Assembly: GCA_020975725.1 (NCBI GenBank) | Contig: QXJR01000003.1 | Span: 186,001-250,000, forward strand | Origin: Picocystis sp. L7 | Taxonomy: Eukaryota > Chlorophyta > Picocystophyceae > Picocystales > Picocystaceae | Reading direction: 5' to 3' | Length of the DNA: 64,000 nt | In this document: positions 17,635 to 25,988 of the stretch, piece after piece | Numbering within the stretch: position 1 is the stretch's first letter | How the letters are laid out: each line of letters begins with the position of its first letter | The notes under the pieces: model-generated | What the model saw: only the letters and a program-made list of their open reading frames with translations | The model's database searches: none | Told to the model about the DNA's origin: nothing | Translations under genes and position numbers: made by a program

Positions 17635-18702
17635 ATGTCGCGTCGCTCAAAGGTCGACTATTCGAAGCGTTCAGAATGGAAGGATGTGGTCCCGAAGATC
17701 CAGGACAACGGTCCTCATGGCGTGGTCGCCATCGCGTACGGGAAGACCCACGCGGAACTCAAGGGATACTTGCACGCCGTGCTTGACACCGGCGAAATCA
17801 GCGCTCGCGCTTTTCGGCTGACCGGAGACATTCTTCCGTACAACTACGCCTGTTACACGGTCTGGCGACTTCGACGAAAATGCCTGTTCGAGCTCGGCAT
17901 GGATGTCCAGCTTGAACTCGACGAGTGGGAAGAAACCACCCTGGAAAACCACAAAAATTACCAGGTGTGGTGGCATCGGAGAGAGTGCCTCCGACGCTCG
18001 CCCCGCGAACAAAAGGAGAGGGAACTTGTATTTCTGGAGAGGGTCTTTGCATTGGACCCCAAAAACTATCACGCCTGGGAGCATCGACAGTGGGTGGTCA
18101 GGGAGCTGGACGTTTGGGAGAAGGAAATGGGCACGACCGAAACCATGATCAAAGAAGATCCGAGGAACAATTCGGCTTGGAGTCAAAGGCACTGGGCAGC
18201 GAACCGAGGATCGACGCCGAGCGCACCCGATGCCCCGCTCGCAACGTGCGAGTCCTTGCTGGAGGCAGAGATCCAGTTCACCACGTCGATCCTCCGGCTT
18301 GTCCCGCACTCGGAGTCTCCATGGAACTACCTGCGGGGGCTGTTGCAGATTGGCTGGGGAAAGCAGACCATCGATCGTGAGCTGAAGAGCAGGGTGGTCA
18401 GCACCGCCCGCTCTTTCTGCGAGAAGATTCGCGCAGAAGTGCCGGACTGTCGATACTGCATTGCCCTCCTAGCGGACATCCTGGCGGAGGCATGCTTCGA
18501 CATCGATTCGGAGGCCTCCCTTTCGGTGGCGCGGCGACTGGATGTCGTCGGGGCGTCCGAACTGTGTCGTCAGCTTCGTGCACTGGATCCCATCCGAGCG
18601 AATTACTGGCACTTGCGGGAATCTCAGGTTCTCTCCGTCTGTTCCGGATTCTCGCCGATCCAGGCTCAGAATAGAGGAGGGGTTGGTGGCACCAGCACAT
18701 GA
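17635..18702 (+). CDS. FNTA: protein farnesyltransferase / geranylgeranyltransferase-I alpha subunit
   Basis: 355 residues, usual for the family. Prenyltransferase alpha repeats are plain: NYACYTVWRLRRKCL, NYQVWWHRRECL, NYHAWEHRQWVV, NNSAWSQRHWAA and SPWNYLRGLL, each with the conserved N-x-W-x-R pattern. The N-terminal conserved region (SEWKDVVPKIQDNGPHGVVAIAYG) is present, supporting the ATG at 17635 over the GTG further up. The protein pairs with FNTB or PGGT1B to attach farnesyl or geranylgeranyl groups to CAAX proteins in the cytosol; the alpha subunit carries part of the lipid-diphosphate binding site. It converges with the gene at 18775 (72 bp between stops). Confidence 0.95.
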   Translation: MSRRSKVDYSKRSEWKDVVPKIQDNGPHGVVAIAYGKTHAELKGYLHAVLDTGEISARAFRLTGDILPYNYACYTVWRLRRKCLFELGMDVQLELDEWEETTLENHKNYQVWWHRRECLRRSPREQKERELVFLERVFALDPKNYHAWEHRQWVVRELDVWEKEMGTTETMIKEDPRNNSAWSQRHWAANRGSTPSAPDAPLATCESLLEAEIQFTTSILRLVPHSESPWNYLRGLLQIGWGKQTIDRELKSRVVSTARSFCEKIRAEVPDCRYCIALLADILAEACFDIDSEASLSVARRLDVVGASELCRQLRALDPIRANYWHLRESQVLSVCSGFSPIQAQNRGGVGGTST

Positions 18703-18774
18703 CATTACGATCACGAAATGCAAGCCGCAGCAAAACTTCCGTCATTACAAGCGAAGGTTGATCGATGACCTTTT

Positions 18775-19194
18775 TCAGATCGCACCGGTGAAGTAGCTCA
18801 GCAAGACGAGGACGGTCACGAAGATGATGATGTTGAGGAAGTAGTTGGACGACAGGGGGGTGCCTGCGCTTCCCCCGAGTCCGATGTACTCCTTCTTCAG
18901 CCTGTCTTTTTGGTCCTTGGGCATCTCTTTTCGAATGAAGAACCCTTCTGAGTCGTCGTCGGACGCGTACAGCGCGCCGCTCTCTTTCTTCGTCTCCTCT
19001 TTCTTGTCTTCTCCGACGACCTTATCCAGGTTCCGGAGCGGGTCCTCCGGTCCCCCTGCGCGCGTCACCGCCGCGGCGTTCGTCTTCCTTCCCACCTTCC
19101 ACGTTCCACCTGTCTTTCCAAACGTCGCTCTTCCCCTCGAAGGGCGCCTCGTCGTCGCTCCCACGCGCTGCGCCATCGACGTCGCCATCGCCAT
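18775..19194 (-). CDS. small probable plastid protein with C-terminal membrane helix
   Basis: 139 residues. The first 45 are rich in A, T, R and S with few acids (MAMATSMAQRVGATTRRPSRG), as in a chloroplast transit peptide. The middle is acidic and hydrophilic (NLDKVVGEDKKEETKKE, ASDDDSEGFF). The conserved-looking end, KDRLKKEYIGLGGSAGTPLSS, leads into one C-terminal membrane helix (NYFLNIIIFVTVLVLLSYFT). The frame is open further upstream, but the codons there lie in the promoter; ATG 19194 is the first of three close in-frame ATGs. Family not recognised; a tail-anchored thylakoid or envelope protein is the likeliest reading. TTAA motifs lie upstream at about 19224-19245. Confidence 0.65.
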   Translation of the reverse strand: MAMATSMAQRVGATTRRPSRGRATFGKTGGTWKVGRKTNAAAVTRAGGPEDPLRNLDKVVGEDKKEETKKESGALYASDDDSEGFFIRKEMPKDQKDRLKKEYIGLGGSAGTPLSSNYFLNIIIFVTVLVLLSYFTGAI

Positions 19195-19430
19195 CGTCGA
19201 TCCCACGTGTGTCCTCCTTCTTCTTAACTCTTCCCATGTTAACCTCCCCGGTGCCCTGGGCTCCACCCCGAAGTTTACGCACGTGTTTATCGAACCGACA
19301 AGGATGGGAGTCGGCGCGGCGTCCTGGCGAGCAGATGATGCGGCGAGGCGGGACGCCAAGCACGTCGATGCGCGTGGGAGCGGATCCGAGGAAGGAGGGA
19401 AGGACGCGGTGGCACGTTTCGGGATCGGTT

Positions 19431-20318
19431 TCATTGGAAGGGATCGATGCGCGGACGCAACGAGAGACCCTTGTAGTAACCGGAAGGCGTGCGGTCGGCT
19501 TGAGGTGCCCAGTTGGCGATGAGATTGCGCAGCTCCGTGTCCGTGCAGCTCTCCTTGGATCGGTACTTCGCAGACGACGTACGAAAACGCTTCTCCACCT
19601 CCGAAACGTGGCAACGGCCTGAATCCTGCAGGTTCTCGTCGGCGAACACCCGAAAGTCCTGCCACATCCGTTCGAGCCGTTCTGCATCCACGCGCGACAA
19701 CCTGGCCGGACGTCCGAGTTCGTACACACCGGCCACCATGGCGAATCCAATGGCCACAGACACGGCCCACGTGGTGTCGCCTTCCGTCAACGCACGCAGC
19801 GACGCCGTGACTCCGGTGCCCGCCGCGAGGAACACCGAGGCGGTGGCGACGCGCACGATCCCTGGTGCTTCGTATTCGACGCGTGTCACGTCGTATCCCA
19901 TCCACTTTCCCAGGATTTGCTGCACACCGTCGGACGGTCGGCTCTGGTCGATTTTGCCGAGGAAGAGCAGCACCGCTTGGAGTGGCGAAGCGTAGTACAA
20001 GGACACCGTCCACAGCAAGCTGCTGGCCACGGCACCCGCAGTGAACATCCCGTCGTCCTGCACGCTGTACACGTCTCCGTAGACGATGTCTTCGATCCAT
20101 TCGCTGGGCAGGTTGGTCGCCGCAACCACGAGTGCCGTGACGGTTGCCGCCGCGCCCACGAGCTTGGCCGACGTGGACGTCCCGCCGCCTCGCGTGTCCC
20201 CTCCCTGCGCCTTCACCGTCCCACCACGAGTTCGTGCGTCCCTCCTCCTCGCCTTCCCAATCCTCCATGTCGCGCCCAGTCGCGCTCGAAACGCGCGCGA
20301 CGCTTCCATCGTCGGCAT
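19431..20318 (-). CDS. probable plastid membrane protein, family not recognised
   Basis: 295 residues from ATG 20318-20316 (MPTMEASRAFRARLG). The first 55 residues are R/A/T/G-rich with almost no acids, fitting a transit peptide. Hydrophobic segments follow at about 57-72 (KLVGAAATVTALVVAAT), 95-130 (GMFTAGAVASSLLWTVSLYYASPLQ, cut here) and 165-215 (two helices, around VATASVFLAAGTGVTASL and WAVSVAIGFAMVAGVYEL). The soluble C-terminus ends with LIANWAPQADRTPSGYYKG. The ordered composition and targeting signal argue for a real gene, but I cannot assign a function. It is divergent from HCCS, with TTAA motifs between. Confidence 0.65.
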   Translation of the reverse strand: MPTMEASRAFRARLGATWRIGKARRRDARTRGGTVKAQGGDTRGGGTSTSAKLVGAAATVTALVVAATNLPSEWIEDIVYGDVYSVQDDGMFTAGAVASSLLWTVSLYYASPLQAVLLFLGKIDQSRPSDGVQQILGKWMGYDVTRVEYEAPGIVRVATASVFLAAGTGVTASLRALTEGDTTWAVSVAIGFAMVAGVYELGRPARLSRVDAERLERMWQDFRVFADENLQDSGRCHVSEVEKRFRTSSAKYRSKESCTDTELRNLIANWAPQADRTPSGYYKGLSLRPRIDPFQ

Positions 20319-20477
20319 CCCACCTCCCGCTCTCCTTAACTCCGGCCTAAACTTCTCGACCTCGGGATGCCTCCTACGTGGAACAGGGAGGATCGGACCC
20401 CCTCCGGGTGGGTTAACTCCTTCGTTAACCGACCAGGGGAGTGCAGGTTGGGCCATTGTCGTCCATCGTCGGCGACG
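20319..20477. promoter_or_regulatory. divergent promoter with repeated TTAAC motifs
   Basis: Between the plastid membrane protein gene and HCCS. CTTAACTCC lies near 20335, and GGTTAACTCC plus CGTTAACC lie at about 20411-20431. GGTTAACTC is also found at 4314. An in-frame ATG at 20367 precedes these motifs, so the HCCS start was placed after them at 20478. Confidence 0.5.
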
Positions 20478-21374
20478 ATGGCGTCGGACGCGTCCTCGTC
20501 GCGGAAATTCGTGCGTGTTGCGAGGCAGGAAAGCGGATGCGAGGTGCGTGCGGTGCTCTCCCCCGTCCAAGGAGGACCTCTGCGGTACCAGCCGCCGCCA
20601 GAGGCCCGAAGGACGGCGCAAGGTGGGTGTCCCGTCGTGCATCGAGGTGGCGCCCAACCGACGGATCCGAAAGGGGACGGCGAACGAAAGCGAGAGGAAA
20701 CAGGCGCATCTGGATGTCCAGTGCAGGGGAATGAAAACCTGGATTCCAGGAACATGATGCCGCCGCCGAATCAAACCATGGATGAGTCGCAAAGCACCAA
20801 TCTGCCCACCGAGCGAGTGGTTTCTTCCATCCCGATGGGCAGCGAGAAACCGCACCATCAAGAAGGAGGAGGGCTTTGGCAGTATCCATCCCAGCAGATG
20901 TTCTACAACGCAATGAAGAGAAAAGGATGGGATCCCAAAGAAAAAGACATGCCGGCCGTGGTGGCCATCCACAATACAGTGAACGAACGCGTGTGGAAAG
21001 AAATCCAACGCTGGGAAAAACTGCACGAATGCGAATGCGACTGTCCGAAGCTGCTCCGATTCAGAGGAAGACCGAAGGAATATTCGCCGAAGGCGCGGCT
21101 CCTGAACTTCCTGGGATACAAACTCCCTTTCGACCGACACGATTGGATCGTCGATCGGTGCGGGAAGGAGGTGCGGTACGTGATCGACTTTTACAACTCC
21201 AAGCCCTCCTATGGGATCCCCATTGCCATGTACATGGATGTGAGGCCCGCGCTTGATGACCCTCAAAACGTTTGGGACAGGCTGTGCATGCAAGCAAGCT
21301 GGATGTTCAGCTTCCGGTGGTTTAGCGAGTCCCCGAAAGGGAGCACAGAAGCGAGCAAGCCAACGGAGACATGA
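20478..21374 (+). CDS. HCCS: holocytochrome-c synthase (cytochrome c heme lyase)
   Basis: 298 residues. Two heme-binding CPV motifs lie in the N-terminal part (GCPVVH near residue 49 and GCPVQG near 78). The catalytic domain begins LWQYPSQQMFYNAMKRKGW and contains VVAIHNTVNERVWKEI, DCPKLLRFRGRPKEYSPKAR, LGYKLPFDRHDWIVDRCGKEVRYVIDFY and VRPALDDPQNVWDR, all classic for the family. It attaches heme covalently to cytochrome c (and c1) in the mitochondrial intermembrane space. Animals, fungi and many algae use this system, whereas land plants use the CCM system, so it argues for an alga. It converges with the DUF4200 gene, with only three bases between the two stop codons. Confidence 0.95.
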   Translation: MASDASSSRKFVRVARQESGCEVRAVLSPVQGGPLRYQPPPEARRTAQGGCPVVHRGGAQPTDPKGDGERKREETGASGCPVQGNENLDSRNMMPPPNQTMDESQSTNLPTERVVSSIPMGSEKPHHQEGGGLWQYPSQQMFYNAMKRKGWDPKEKDMPAVVAIHNTVNERVWKEIQRWEKLHECECDCPKLLRFRGRPKEYSPKARLLNFLGYKLPFDRHDWIVDRCGKEVRYVIDFYNSKPSYGIPIAMYMDVRPALDDPQNVWDRLCMQASWMFSFRWFSESPKGSTEASKPTET

Positions 21375-21377
21375 CCT

Positions 21378-22355
21378 TCAGTCCCCACAAAGCTTGCTTG
21401 AAGGGTGAGCGTTCTTAGGATTTCTACAGCCTTCCCCATTTTTATGATCATAGATGAAGATGCCCACCTCCTCTAGCTTGCCGATTGCATCCACTGCAGG
21501 GTGTTTCCGCACTGAATTATGGCCAAGCATCTTGTCGTGCATGCTGTCGATAATCTGCACGATTTCCTCCTTTTGTGCGAGTTGTTCTCCGGGAACATCG
21601 CTAGCAAGCTTGGACATTTGGGTCGAGGCGGTCTGGGTGGATTGCTGCTCGCGCAACGATGCTTTGAGCTCCAACAATGTATGTCGCATTGCCAGCACCT
21701 CGTCCATTCTGCCTGCAGGTGCCTGTGCGGGAATCGTGGTGATTGCTGTAGAAGAGGATGGAGAGGCCTGTCCTCTATCCATTATCTCGCGGTCTAGATT
21801 ACGCAAGACCCTGTATCGTTGGAGGAGATCGGGGACGCTGTCCAGCTTGGAGGAGCCTCGAACTGCTTGACCCAACAGTTCTTCGTGCTCATGGTGTTGG
21901 GAGAGGAGCTTCGAGAGGCGCATCTTCTCGTCCTTGAGGTGGTTTAGCTCGTGTTGGAATCGTTTCAATTCACTTTCCCTGGCGCTCCGAGTCTTTTTCT
22001 CTGATGCAATCGACTTCTCGAGTTCTGCAACCAGTCGTTCGTTTTCTTCCACCCAGACAACGTGGTCCAGCATTTTCGATTGGAATTCCTCGTCTCTAGT
22101 TTTGAGTGCCTCTTCCATGGTTCGAAACTGTTCTTCCTTCTCGTTGAATATCTCCTTCTGGCGAATCAACGCCTCCTGGACTTCGAAGACCTGCTTCCTT
22201 TTCTGCATGAGTTGAGCGGACGGCGAGATTTTCTTCTGCTCTTCGTCTTGACCGTCCATGATGACAGATCCAAGGCCGTGCACGCTACCATCTCTGGCCT
22301 CCTCCACCGCGATGTCCGCATGTGCCGCTTCGTCTCCGCTCTCGCCATGTTCCAT
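21378..22355 (-). CDS. DUF4200 coiled-coil protein, CCDC42/CFAP73-like
   Basis: 325 residues from the first ATG (22355-22353); the frame runs further up but only through non-ATG codons. After about 45 acidic residues comes a long coiled coil. Its first part (AQLMQKRKQVFEVQEALIRQ, then EEQFRTMEEALKTRDEEFQSK and WVEENERLVAELEKS) fits the DUF4200 pattern L-x2-KR-x3-EV-x-EAL ... EEL-x-RDEE-x2 ... ENE. DUF4200 proteins (CCDC42, CFAP73, CFAP100) are mostly axonemal or centrosomal; CFAP73/MIA2 with CFAP100/MIA1 regulates inner-arm dynein in Chlamydomonas. A ciliary role here is inference; a generic coiled-coil protein is the alternative. Confidence 0.6.
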   Translation of the reverse strand: MEHGESGDEAAHADIAVEEARDGSVHGLGSVIMDGQDEEQKKISPSAQLMQKRKQVFEVQEALIRQKEIFNEKEEQFRTMEEALKTRDEEFQSKMLDHVVWVEENERLVAELEKSIASEKKTRSARESELKRFQHELNHLKDEKMRLSKLLSQHHEHEELLGQAVRGSSKLDSVPDLLQRYRVLRNLDREIMDRGQASPSSSTAITTIPAQAPAGRMDEVLAMRHTLLELKASLREQQSTQTASTQMSKLASDVPGEQLAQKEEIVQIIDSMHDKMLGHNSVRKHPAVDAIGKLEEVGIFIYDHKNGEGCRNPKNAHPSSKLCGD

Positions 22356-22728
22356 TCCCGATGGTTGACTGCGTGGTCCGTTCCTCTCCAACGGTCGATC
22401 GCCTCCTCGGGAGCGCTTGCGAAGCGCGGATGCCCCCAGATCGCGTTCTTTCTCCAAGATGCGGCTGTTTGTACGCCTTGGGATGTGTCGCCAAACCTCT
22501 CTTCGAGTCCGAAGCGCTTGTCTGTTCGCTAGTCGATCGTTTCAGGGTCCCCTTCGGACATGTTGGGGTCGCCCCGATCTCTGGGCCTTCCATGCAAAAC
22601 ACCCCATGGGACACGAGCCATGAACCCGGGTGGGATGGAACGGGAGAGAGAAGGGACATGCAAAGCGAAACGACAGGGTGACAAGTGTACATTACACGTT
22701 ATTCGTCGCCAACGAGGCGGGCGAGAGA
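22356..22728. other. intergenic region between MCM5 and the DUF4200 gene
   Basis: 373 bp between two minus-strand genes: the 3' flank of MCM5 and the promoter of the DUF4200 gene. No separate feature seen. Confidence 0.5.
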
Positions 22729-24927
22729 TCAGTGGCTGCGATAGACCACACGGCGCTCCCGGCGAAAGTCAACGTCTCCCTGCTGGGACAAGAAGATGAG
22801 ACATCGGCGCACGGAAGGCTCACTTAGGCCCAGCCTGCCCATCTCCCTCAAGATGTTCTTTGTGGACATGTAGGAGCCTACGGGAAGCCTGCGCTTGATT
22901 TGAGCTTCGACATTGATCATCTCCTGCCTCTGCTCAGGTGTGAAAACAAGACCTTCGGTCACCCCACTCCGTGCAGCATCCATTGTGGAGACCCTGAACA
23001 TTCTCAATGCTTCACGTACATGTGCTTCATTGGCAACAGACTTGAGGCTCATCCTTGCCAGTGATTCGCTGATCCGCACGATAGCCTCCAGCTGTCGCAC
23101 AGTGATGGGAACCGGAGGTTGACCGCCACTCTGTTCTGCAGATTTTCTAATCTCTTGCCGGATCCGCACATACTCATCTTGCAAGATGCGCGCGGCTGCC
23201 TCAGATAAACGCGGAGTGCAACGAGAGCGTGCATATTCGATGAATCTCTTCAGGAAGCTCTCTTCAGCTGCCCTTCGTTTGTCGAAAGCTCCGTGCTCCT
23301 CGGTGGCTTTCTGGTGCACGCCAACAACATGCCGTGCAATCTGTACATCTCGGTCAAAGTTCCTTTCGTCTTTCACGATGAATATCAAGTCAAAGCGTGA
23401 CAGAATGGTGCTCTGCAGGTCGATATTCTCTTTCGCTGTTTGCAGATCATCGTATCGCCCAGACGGAGGGTTTGCAGCAGCCAGTACTGCTGCGCGCGAG
23501 TTCAATACGGTGGTAATGCCAGCCTTTGCAATGGAAATCGTTTGCTGTTCCATTGCCTCATGAATGGCCACTCGGTCCTCTGAGCGCATCTTGTCAAATT
23601 CGTCAATGCAAACGACACCACCATCGGCAAGAACCATTGCGCCACCTTCCAAGTAAAACTCACCGTTCTGGGGATCCTTGATGACACTTGCTGTGAGACC
23701 TGCGGCACTGCTTCCTTTCCCTGAAGTGTAAACCGCGATGGGAGCTGTTTTCTCCACGAACTTCAAGAACTGCGACTTTGCGGTAGACGGATCTCCCAGT
23801 AGAAGGACATTGATATCTCCTCTCAATCTCACACCGTCGGGGAGGATCTTCCTTGAGCCTCCAAACAACAAGCAAGCAACCGCTCTCTTGACATCTGGAT
23901 GCCCATAAATGGAAGGAGCCACCTTCGAGAAGACCTTCTCGAGCACGTCTGGAGAGTCTGCAAACTCTCTGAATTCTTGCTCCTCCTCATAGGTAAAGGT
24001 GGGCGCCGCCCTGGCATTCCCTTCTACGTGCTCCTCCAAGCCTACCACTCGAATGTATGGTTGGCGAATAGCTACAGCACCTCCACCTCTCTTGTTGTTC
24101 TGCTGGAATATGCTGAAGATACCCACCAAAGTCACACGCGTGCCTGGAACGATACGTTGCACCATGTGCCGGTCAATGCTCAACATCATGGACCTTGGCA
24201 TTTCTCCGGTCGGTACGTCCTCCGGGTTCTCCTGTAGTTTGAGAGTCTGCATATCCACGTACTTGCTCCTGTCTGGGAGCACGACAAAGGGATCCAACGG
24301 ACAGCGTTCCGACTGATTTTCCGTATGAAGCAAGTCGCATCGGCGTGGAAGCTGAGTGGTTCCGAATCCCGCTGAGCAGGGGATGACCTTGGTGTTGTTG
24401 CAGTTTCGGCACATGATCGTCATGTGGGTGGCCTTGGACTTGGTCTTGGACGCAGCGATGACGATTCCCGAGATACGCACCAAACGCGCAATGTGTTCGG
24501 ACGACAGCTCCCTCAGACTTGCCGGACCGAATTGCGTTTGGCTCTCCAGGAAAACCTGCACTTCTTGGGTCGCTGGTTCTTCACCTTCCGCGTTCTTGTT
24601 TTGGAACGATGCATACACTTCCGACGCGGCGGCTTCGAAGAGTGGCAGGTAGATGACCGGGCTTCGCTTGAGCAGTTCGCACAGGTCCTCGTCGAATGCC
24701 TTGACGTCCTCCAGATCCACGTGCAACTTGTTTTTCTGCCTGGACAGCTGATCGCGGTATATGTACACGTCGACGGCATCCGAACCCTCGCCGTGGTCCT
24801 GGTAGCTGCGGATGAACTCGACGAACTTGCGCTTGGCTTGATTGCGGGTGTACGTTTCTTCTTCTTCCTCTTCTGCGAGGTACCTCTGATCGGAGTAGAA
24901 GACGTTTCCTTCGTCCCAGCCCGCCAT
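22729..24927 (-). CDS. MCM5: DNA replication licensing factor MCM5
   Basis: 732 residues, normal for MCM5. The N-terminal domain carries the zinc motif starting [12 protein letters not shown] and continuing RRCDLL ... [11 protein letters not shown], near residues 178-225. The AAA+ core follows: Walker [10 protein letters not shown] near 375-383, Walker [11 protein letters not shown], sensor 1 [12 protein letters not shown] and the arginine finger [10 protein letters not shown]. The C-terminus contains the winged-helix region ([13 protein letters not shown]). MCM5 forms the MCM2-7 helicase ring, at the gate with MCM2. The start is the ATG at 24927-24925 ([16 protein letters not shown]), which matches the usual MCM5 beginning; the longer frame upstream runs into the transposon. 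Its promoter is now cut short: the MULE terminal repeat begins 123 bp upstream of the ATG. Confidence 0.97.
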   Translation of the reverse strand: MAGWDEGNVFYSDQRYLAEEEEEETYTRNQAKRKFVEFIRSYQDHGEGSDAVDVYIYRDQLSRQKNKLHVDLEDVKAFDEDLCELLKRSPVIYLPLFEAAASEVYASFQNKNAEGEEPATQEVQVFLESQTQFGPASLRELSSEHIARLVRISGIVIAASKTKSKATHMTIMCRNCNNTKVIPCSAGFGTTQLPRRCDLLHTENQSERCPLDPFVVLPDRSKYVDMQTLKLQENPEDVPTGEMPRSMMLSIDRHMVQRIVPGTRVTLVGIFSIFQQNNKRGGGAVAIRQPYIRVVGLEEHVEGNARAAPTFTYEEEQEFREFADSPDVLEKVFSKVAPSIYGHPDVKRAVACLLFGGSRKILPDGVRLRGDINVLLLGDPSTAKSQFLKFVEKTAPIAVYTSGKGSSAAGLTASVIKDPQNGEFYLEGGAMVLADGGVVCIDEFDKMRSEDRVAIHEAMEQQTISIAKAGITTVLNSRAAVLAAANPPSGRYDDLQTAKENIDLQSTILSRFDLIFIVKDERNFDRDVQIARHVVGVHQKATEEHGAFDKRRAAEESFLKRFIEYARSRCTPRLSEAAARILQDEYVRIRQEIRKSAEQSGGQPPVPITVRQLEAIVRISESLARMSLKSVANEAHVREALRMFRVSTMDAARSGVTEGLVFTPEQRQEMINVEAQIKRRLPVGSYMSTKNILREMGRLGLSEPSVRRCLIFLSQQGDVDFRRERRVVYRSH

Positions 24928-25037
24928 CGCGACGCAATCGATGCGCACTTGGATGCGTGTGGCGTTTCTTTTTGGCGGGAGCGACGGGAGAGGCTCGGCG
25001 ACAAAAAACGCGGGAACAGCGCGGGAAACCGAACGGA

Positions 25038-25049
25038 CCCCCCCCCCCC
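25038..25049. repeat. left poly-C flank, presumed target-site duplication
   Basis: Twelve C residues directly before the left terminal repeat (which starts GGAAGCGACTG). The right end is followed by eleven C residues (28779-28789) on the same strand. If these were part of the inverted repeat the right run would be G, so a duplicated C tract is the simplest reading. Confidence 0.75.
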
Positions 25050-25710
25050 GGAAGCGACTGAAAAATGACCCCACCGAGGGCTGAAACTCGACCCCCCCTG
25101 GTTTCACACCCCATTCGGAAGATACACCCTGGTTCGGACCCAACCCAATCGAAGAGGGATGAAGACCCGGTCGAAAGGGAATTTGCTTCTGGCTCATCGG
25201 GAAAAGGTCTCCGATGAGATCCATCAAGAACCGGACTCGAACCCAACGGAAAGGGAACCCATCGACAACAAATCCAAGGCCTCCGAAGGACCAGAAAACC
25301 CAGCCTGCACGGGAGCGACGGACGACGCGACGCACGGAAGATGGTGTGGCAGCTGGGATGGCGCGCGCATGAAACGGAGGTGCGACGGGCACGGGGAGCT
25401 CAGGGACGAAGGCAAGGATGGAGCGATACTGTCCACGAGGACGACGGAAGGAACACGGGCGCACCTGTGCCTGCAGGACGATCAAGCTGGCGTGGAGATG
25501 CTCGTCCTGCAGGTGCACGTTCGAGGGATGTGCAAGCGGTTGTCTAGCTTCCTCGAGCATGACAATGAGCTGGAAGAAACGCAAATGGGGGCACTAGCCG
25601 AGCGTCGATGGGATGGGGAACTTGCGGCATGCGTATGGGAACGGGAGAAACTGCCACGTGCAAACAACCAGGTGCATCAATTCAAACTGGTAGGGAGGTT
25701 GGCTTGGTCT
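25050..25710 (+). repeat. left terminal inverted repeat of the MULE (661 bp)
   Basis: Outer end GGAAGCGACTGAAAAATGAC, inner end GGCTTGGTCT. It contains CGAACCC-like host promoter motifs (about 25130-25150 and 25226-25262) and a small internal palindrome built on CCTGCAGGACGA / TCGTCCTGCAGG (about 25469-25514). It also carries most of a 205-codon open frame starting at 25159. Confidence 0.9.
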
Positions 25711-25776
25711 CGATGCAGAAACAACCTTTCTTTGAAGTTGTCTCATTCTACCATGCTCCTCACATGTCATGAGTAG
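25159..25776 (+). CDS. open frame inside the MULE terminal repeat, possible captured or accessory gene
   Basis: 205 codons from an ATG at 25159, of which 184 lie in the left repeat and the rest extend into the unique interior. The same frame is repeated in the right arm on the other strand (28669 down to 28115). The product is hydrophilic, with a helical, charged second half ([20 protein letters not shown]). No family recognised. It could be a captured host-gene fragment, a MuDR-B-like accessory gene, or chance in GC-rich DNA; identity of the two arms means preservation in both is not independent evidence. Confidence 0.3.
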   Translation: MKTRSKGNLLLAHREKVSDEIHQEPDSNPTEREPIDNKSKASEGPENPACTGATDDATHGRWCGSWDGARMKRRCDGHGELRDEGKDGAILSTRTTEGTRAHLCLQDDQAGVEMLVLQVHVRGMCKRLSSFLEHDNELEETQMGALAERRWDGELAACVWEREKLPRANNQVHQFKLVGRLAWSRCRNNLSLKLSHSTMLLTCHE

Positions 25777-25988
25777 CAGGGTTGACTATTCGTGGGCATT
25801 GCCCAAAGGTACATTGTTAATTTTGCTATTGTTCGCAGATTTGGAGGACTGGGGCAAGCTTTTCCCGCCGAAACAGAGGCTGCAGGATCAAAAACACGTG
25901 TCACCTCGTGCAACCATCACCCATATACGGAGGGCAGACTAAAAGCAAAACAAGTGGGCATTGGCCACAACGTGGGATCGTGCATTGG

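Noticed and set aside
20319-21293. Long upstream extension of the plastid membrane protein gene
   Set aside because: Runs antisense to HCCS; the ATG at 20318 with a transit peptide is better.
21378-22457. Start of the DUF4200 protein at 22457
   Set aside because: That codon is TTG; the first ATG in frame is at 22355.
24928-25584. 220-codon N-terminal extension of MCM5
   Set aside because: It begins at TTG and runs through the MULE terminal repeat; the ATG at 24927 gives the standard MCM5 start.
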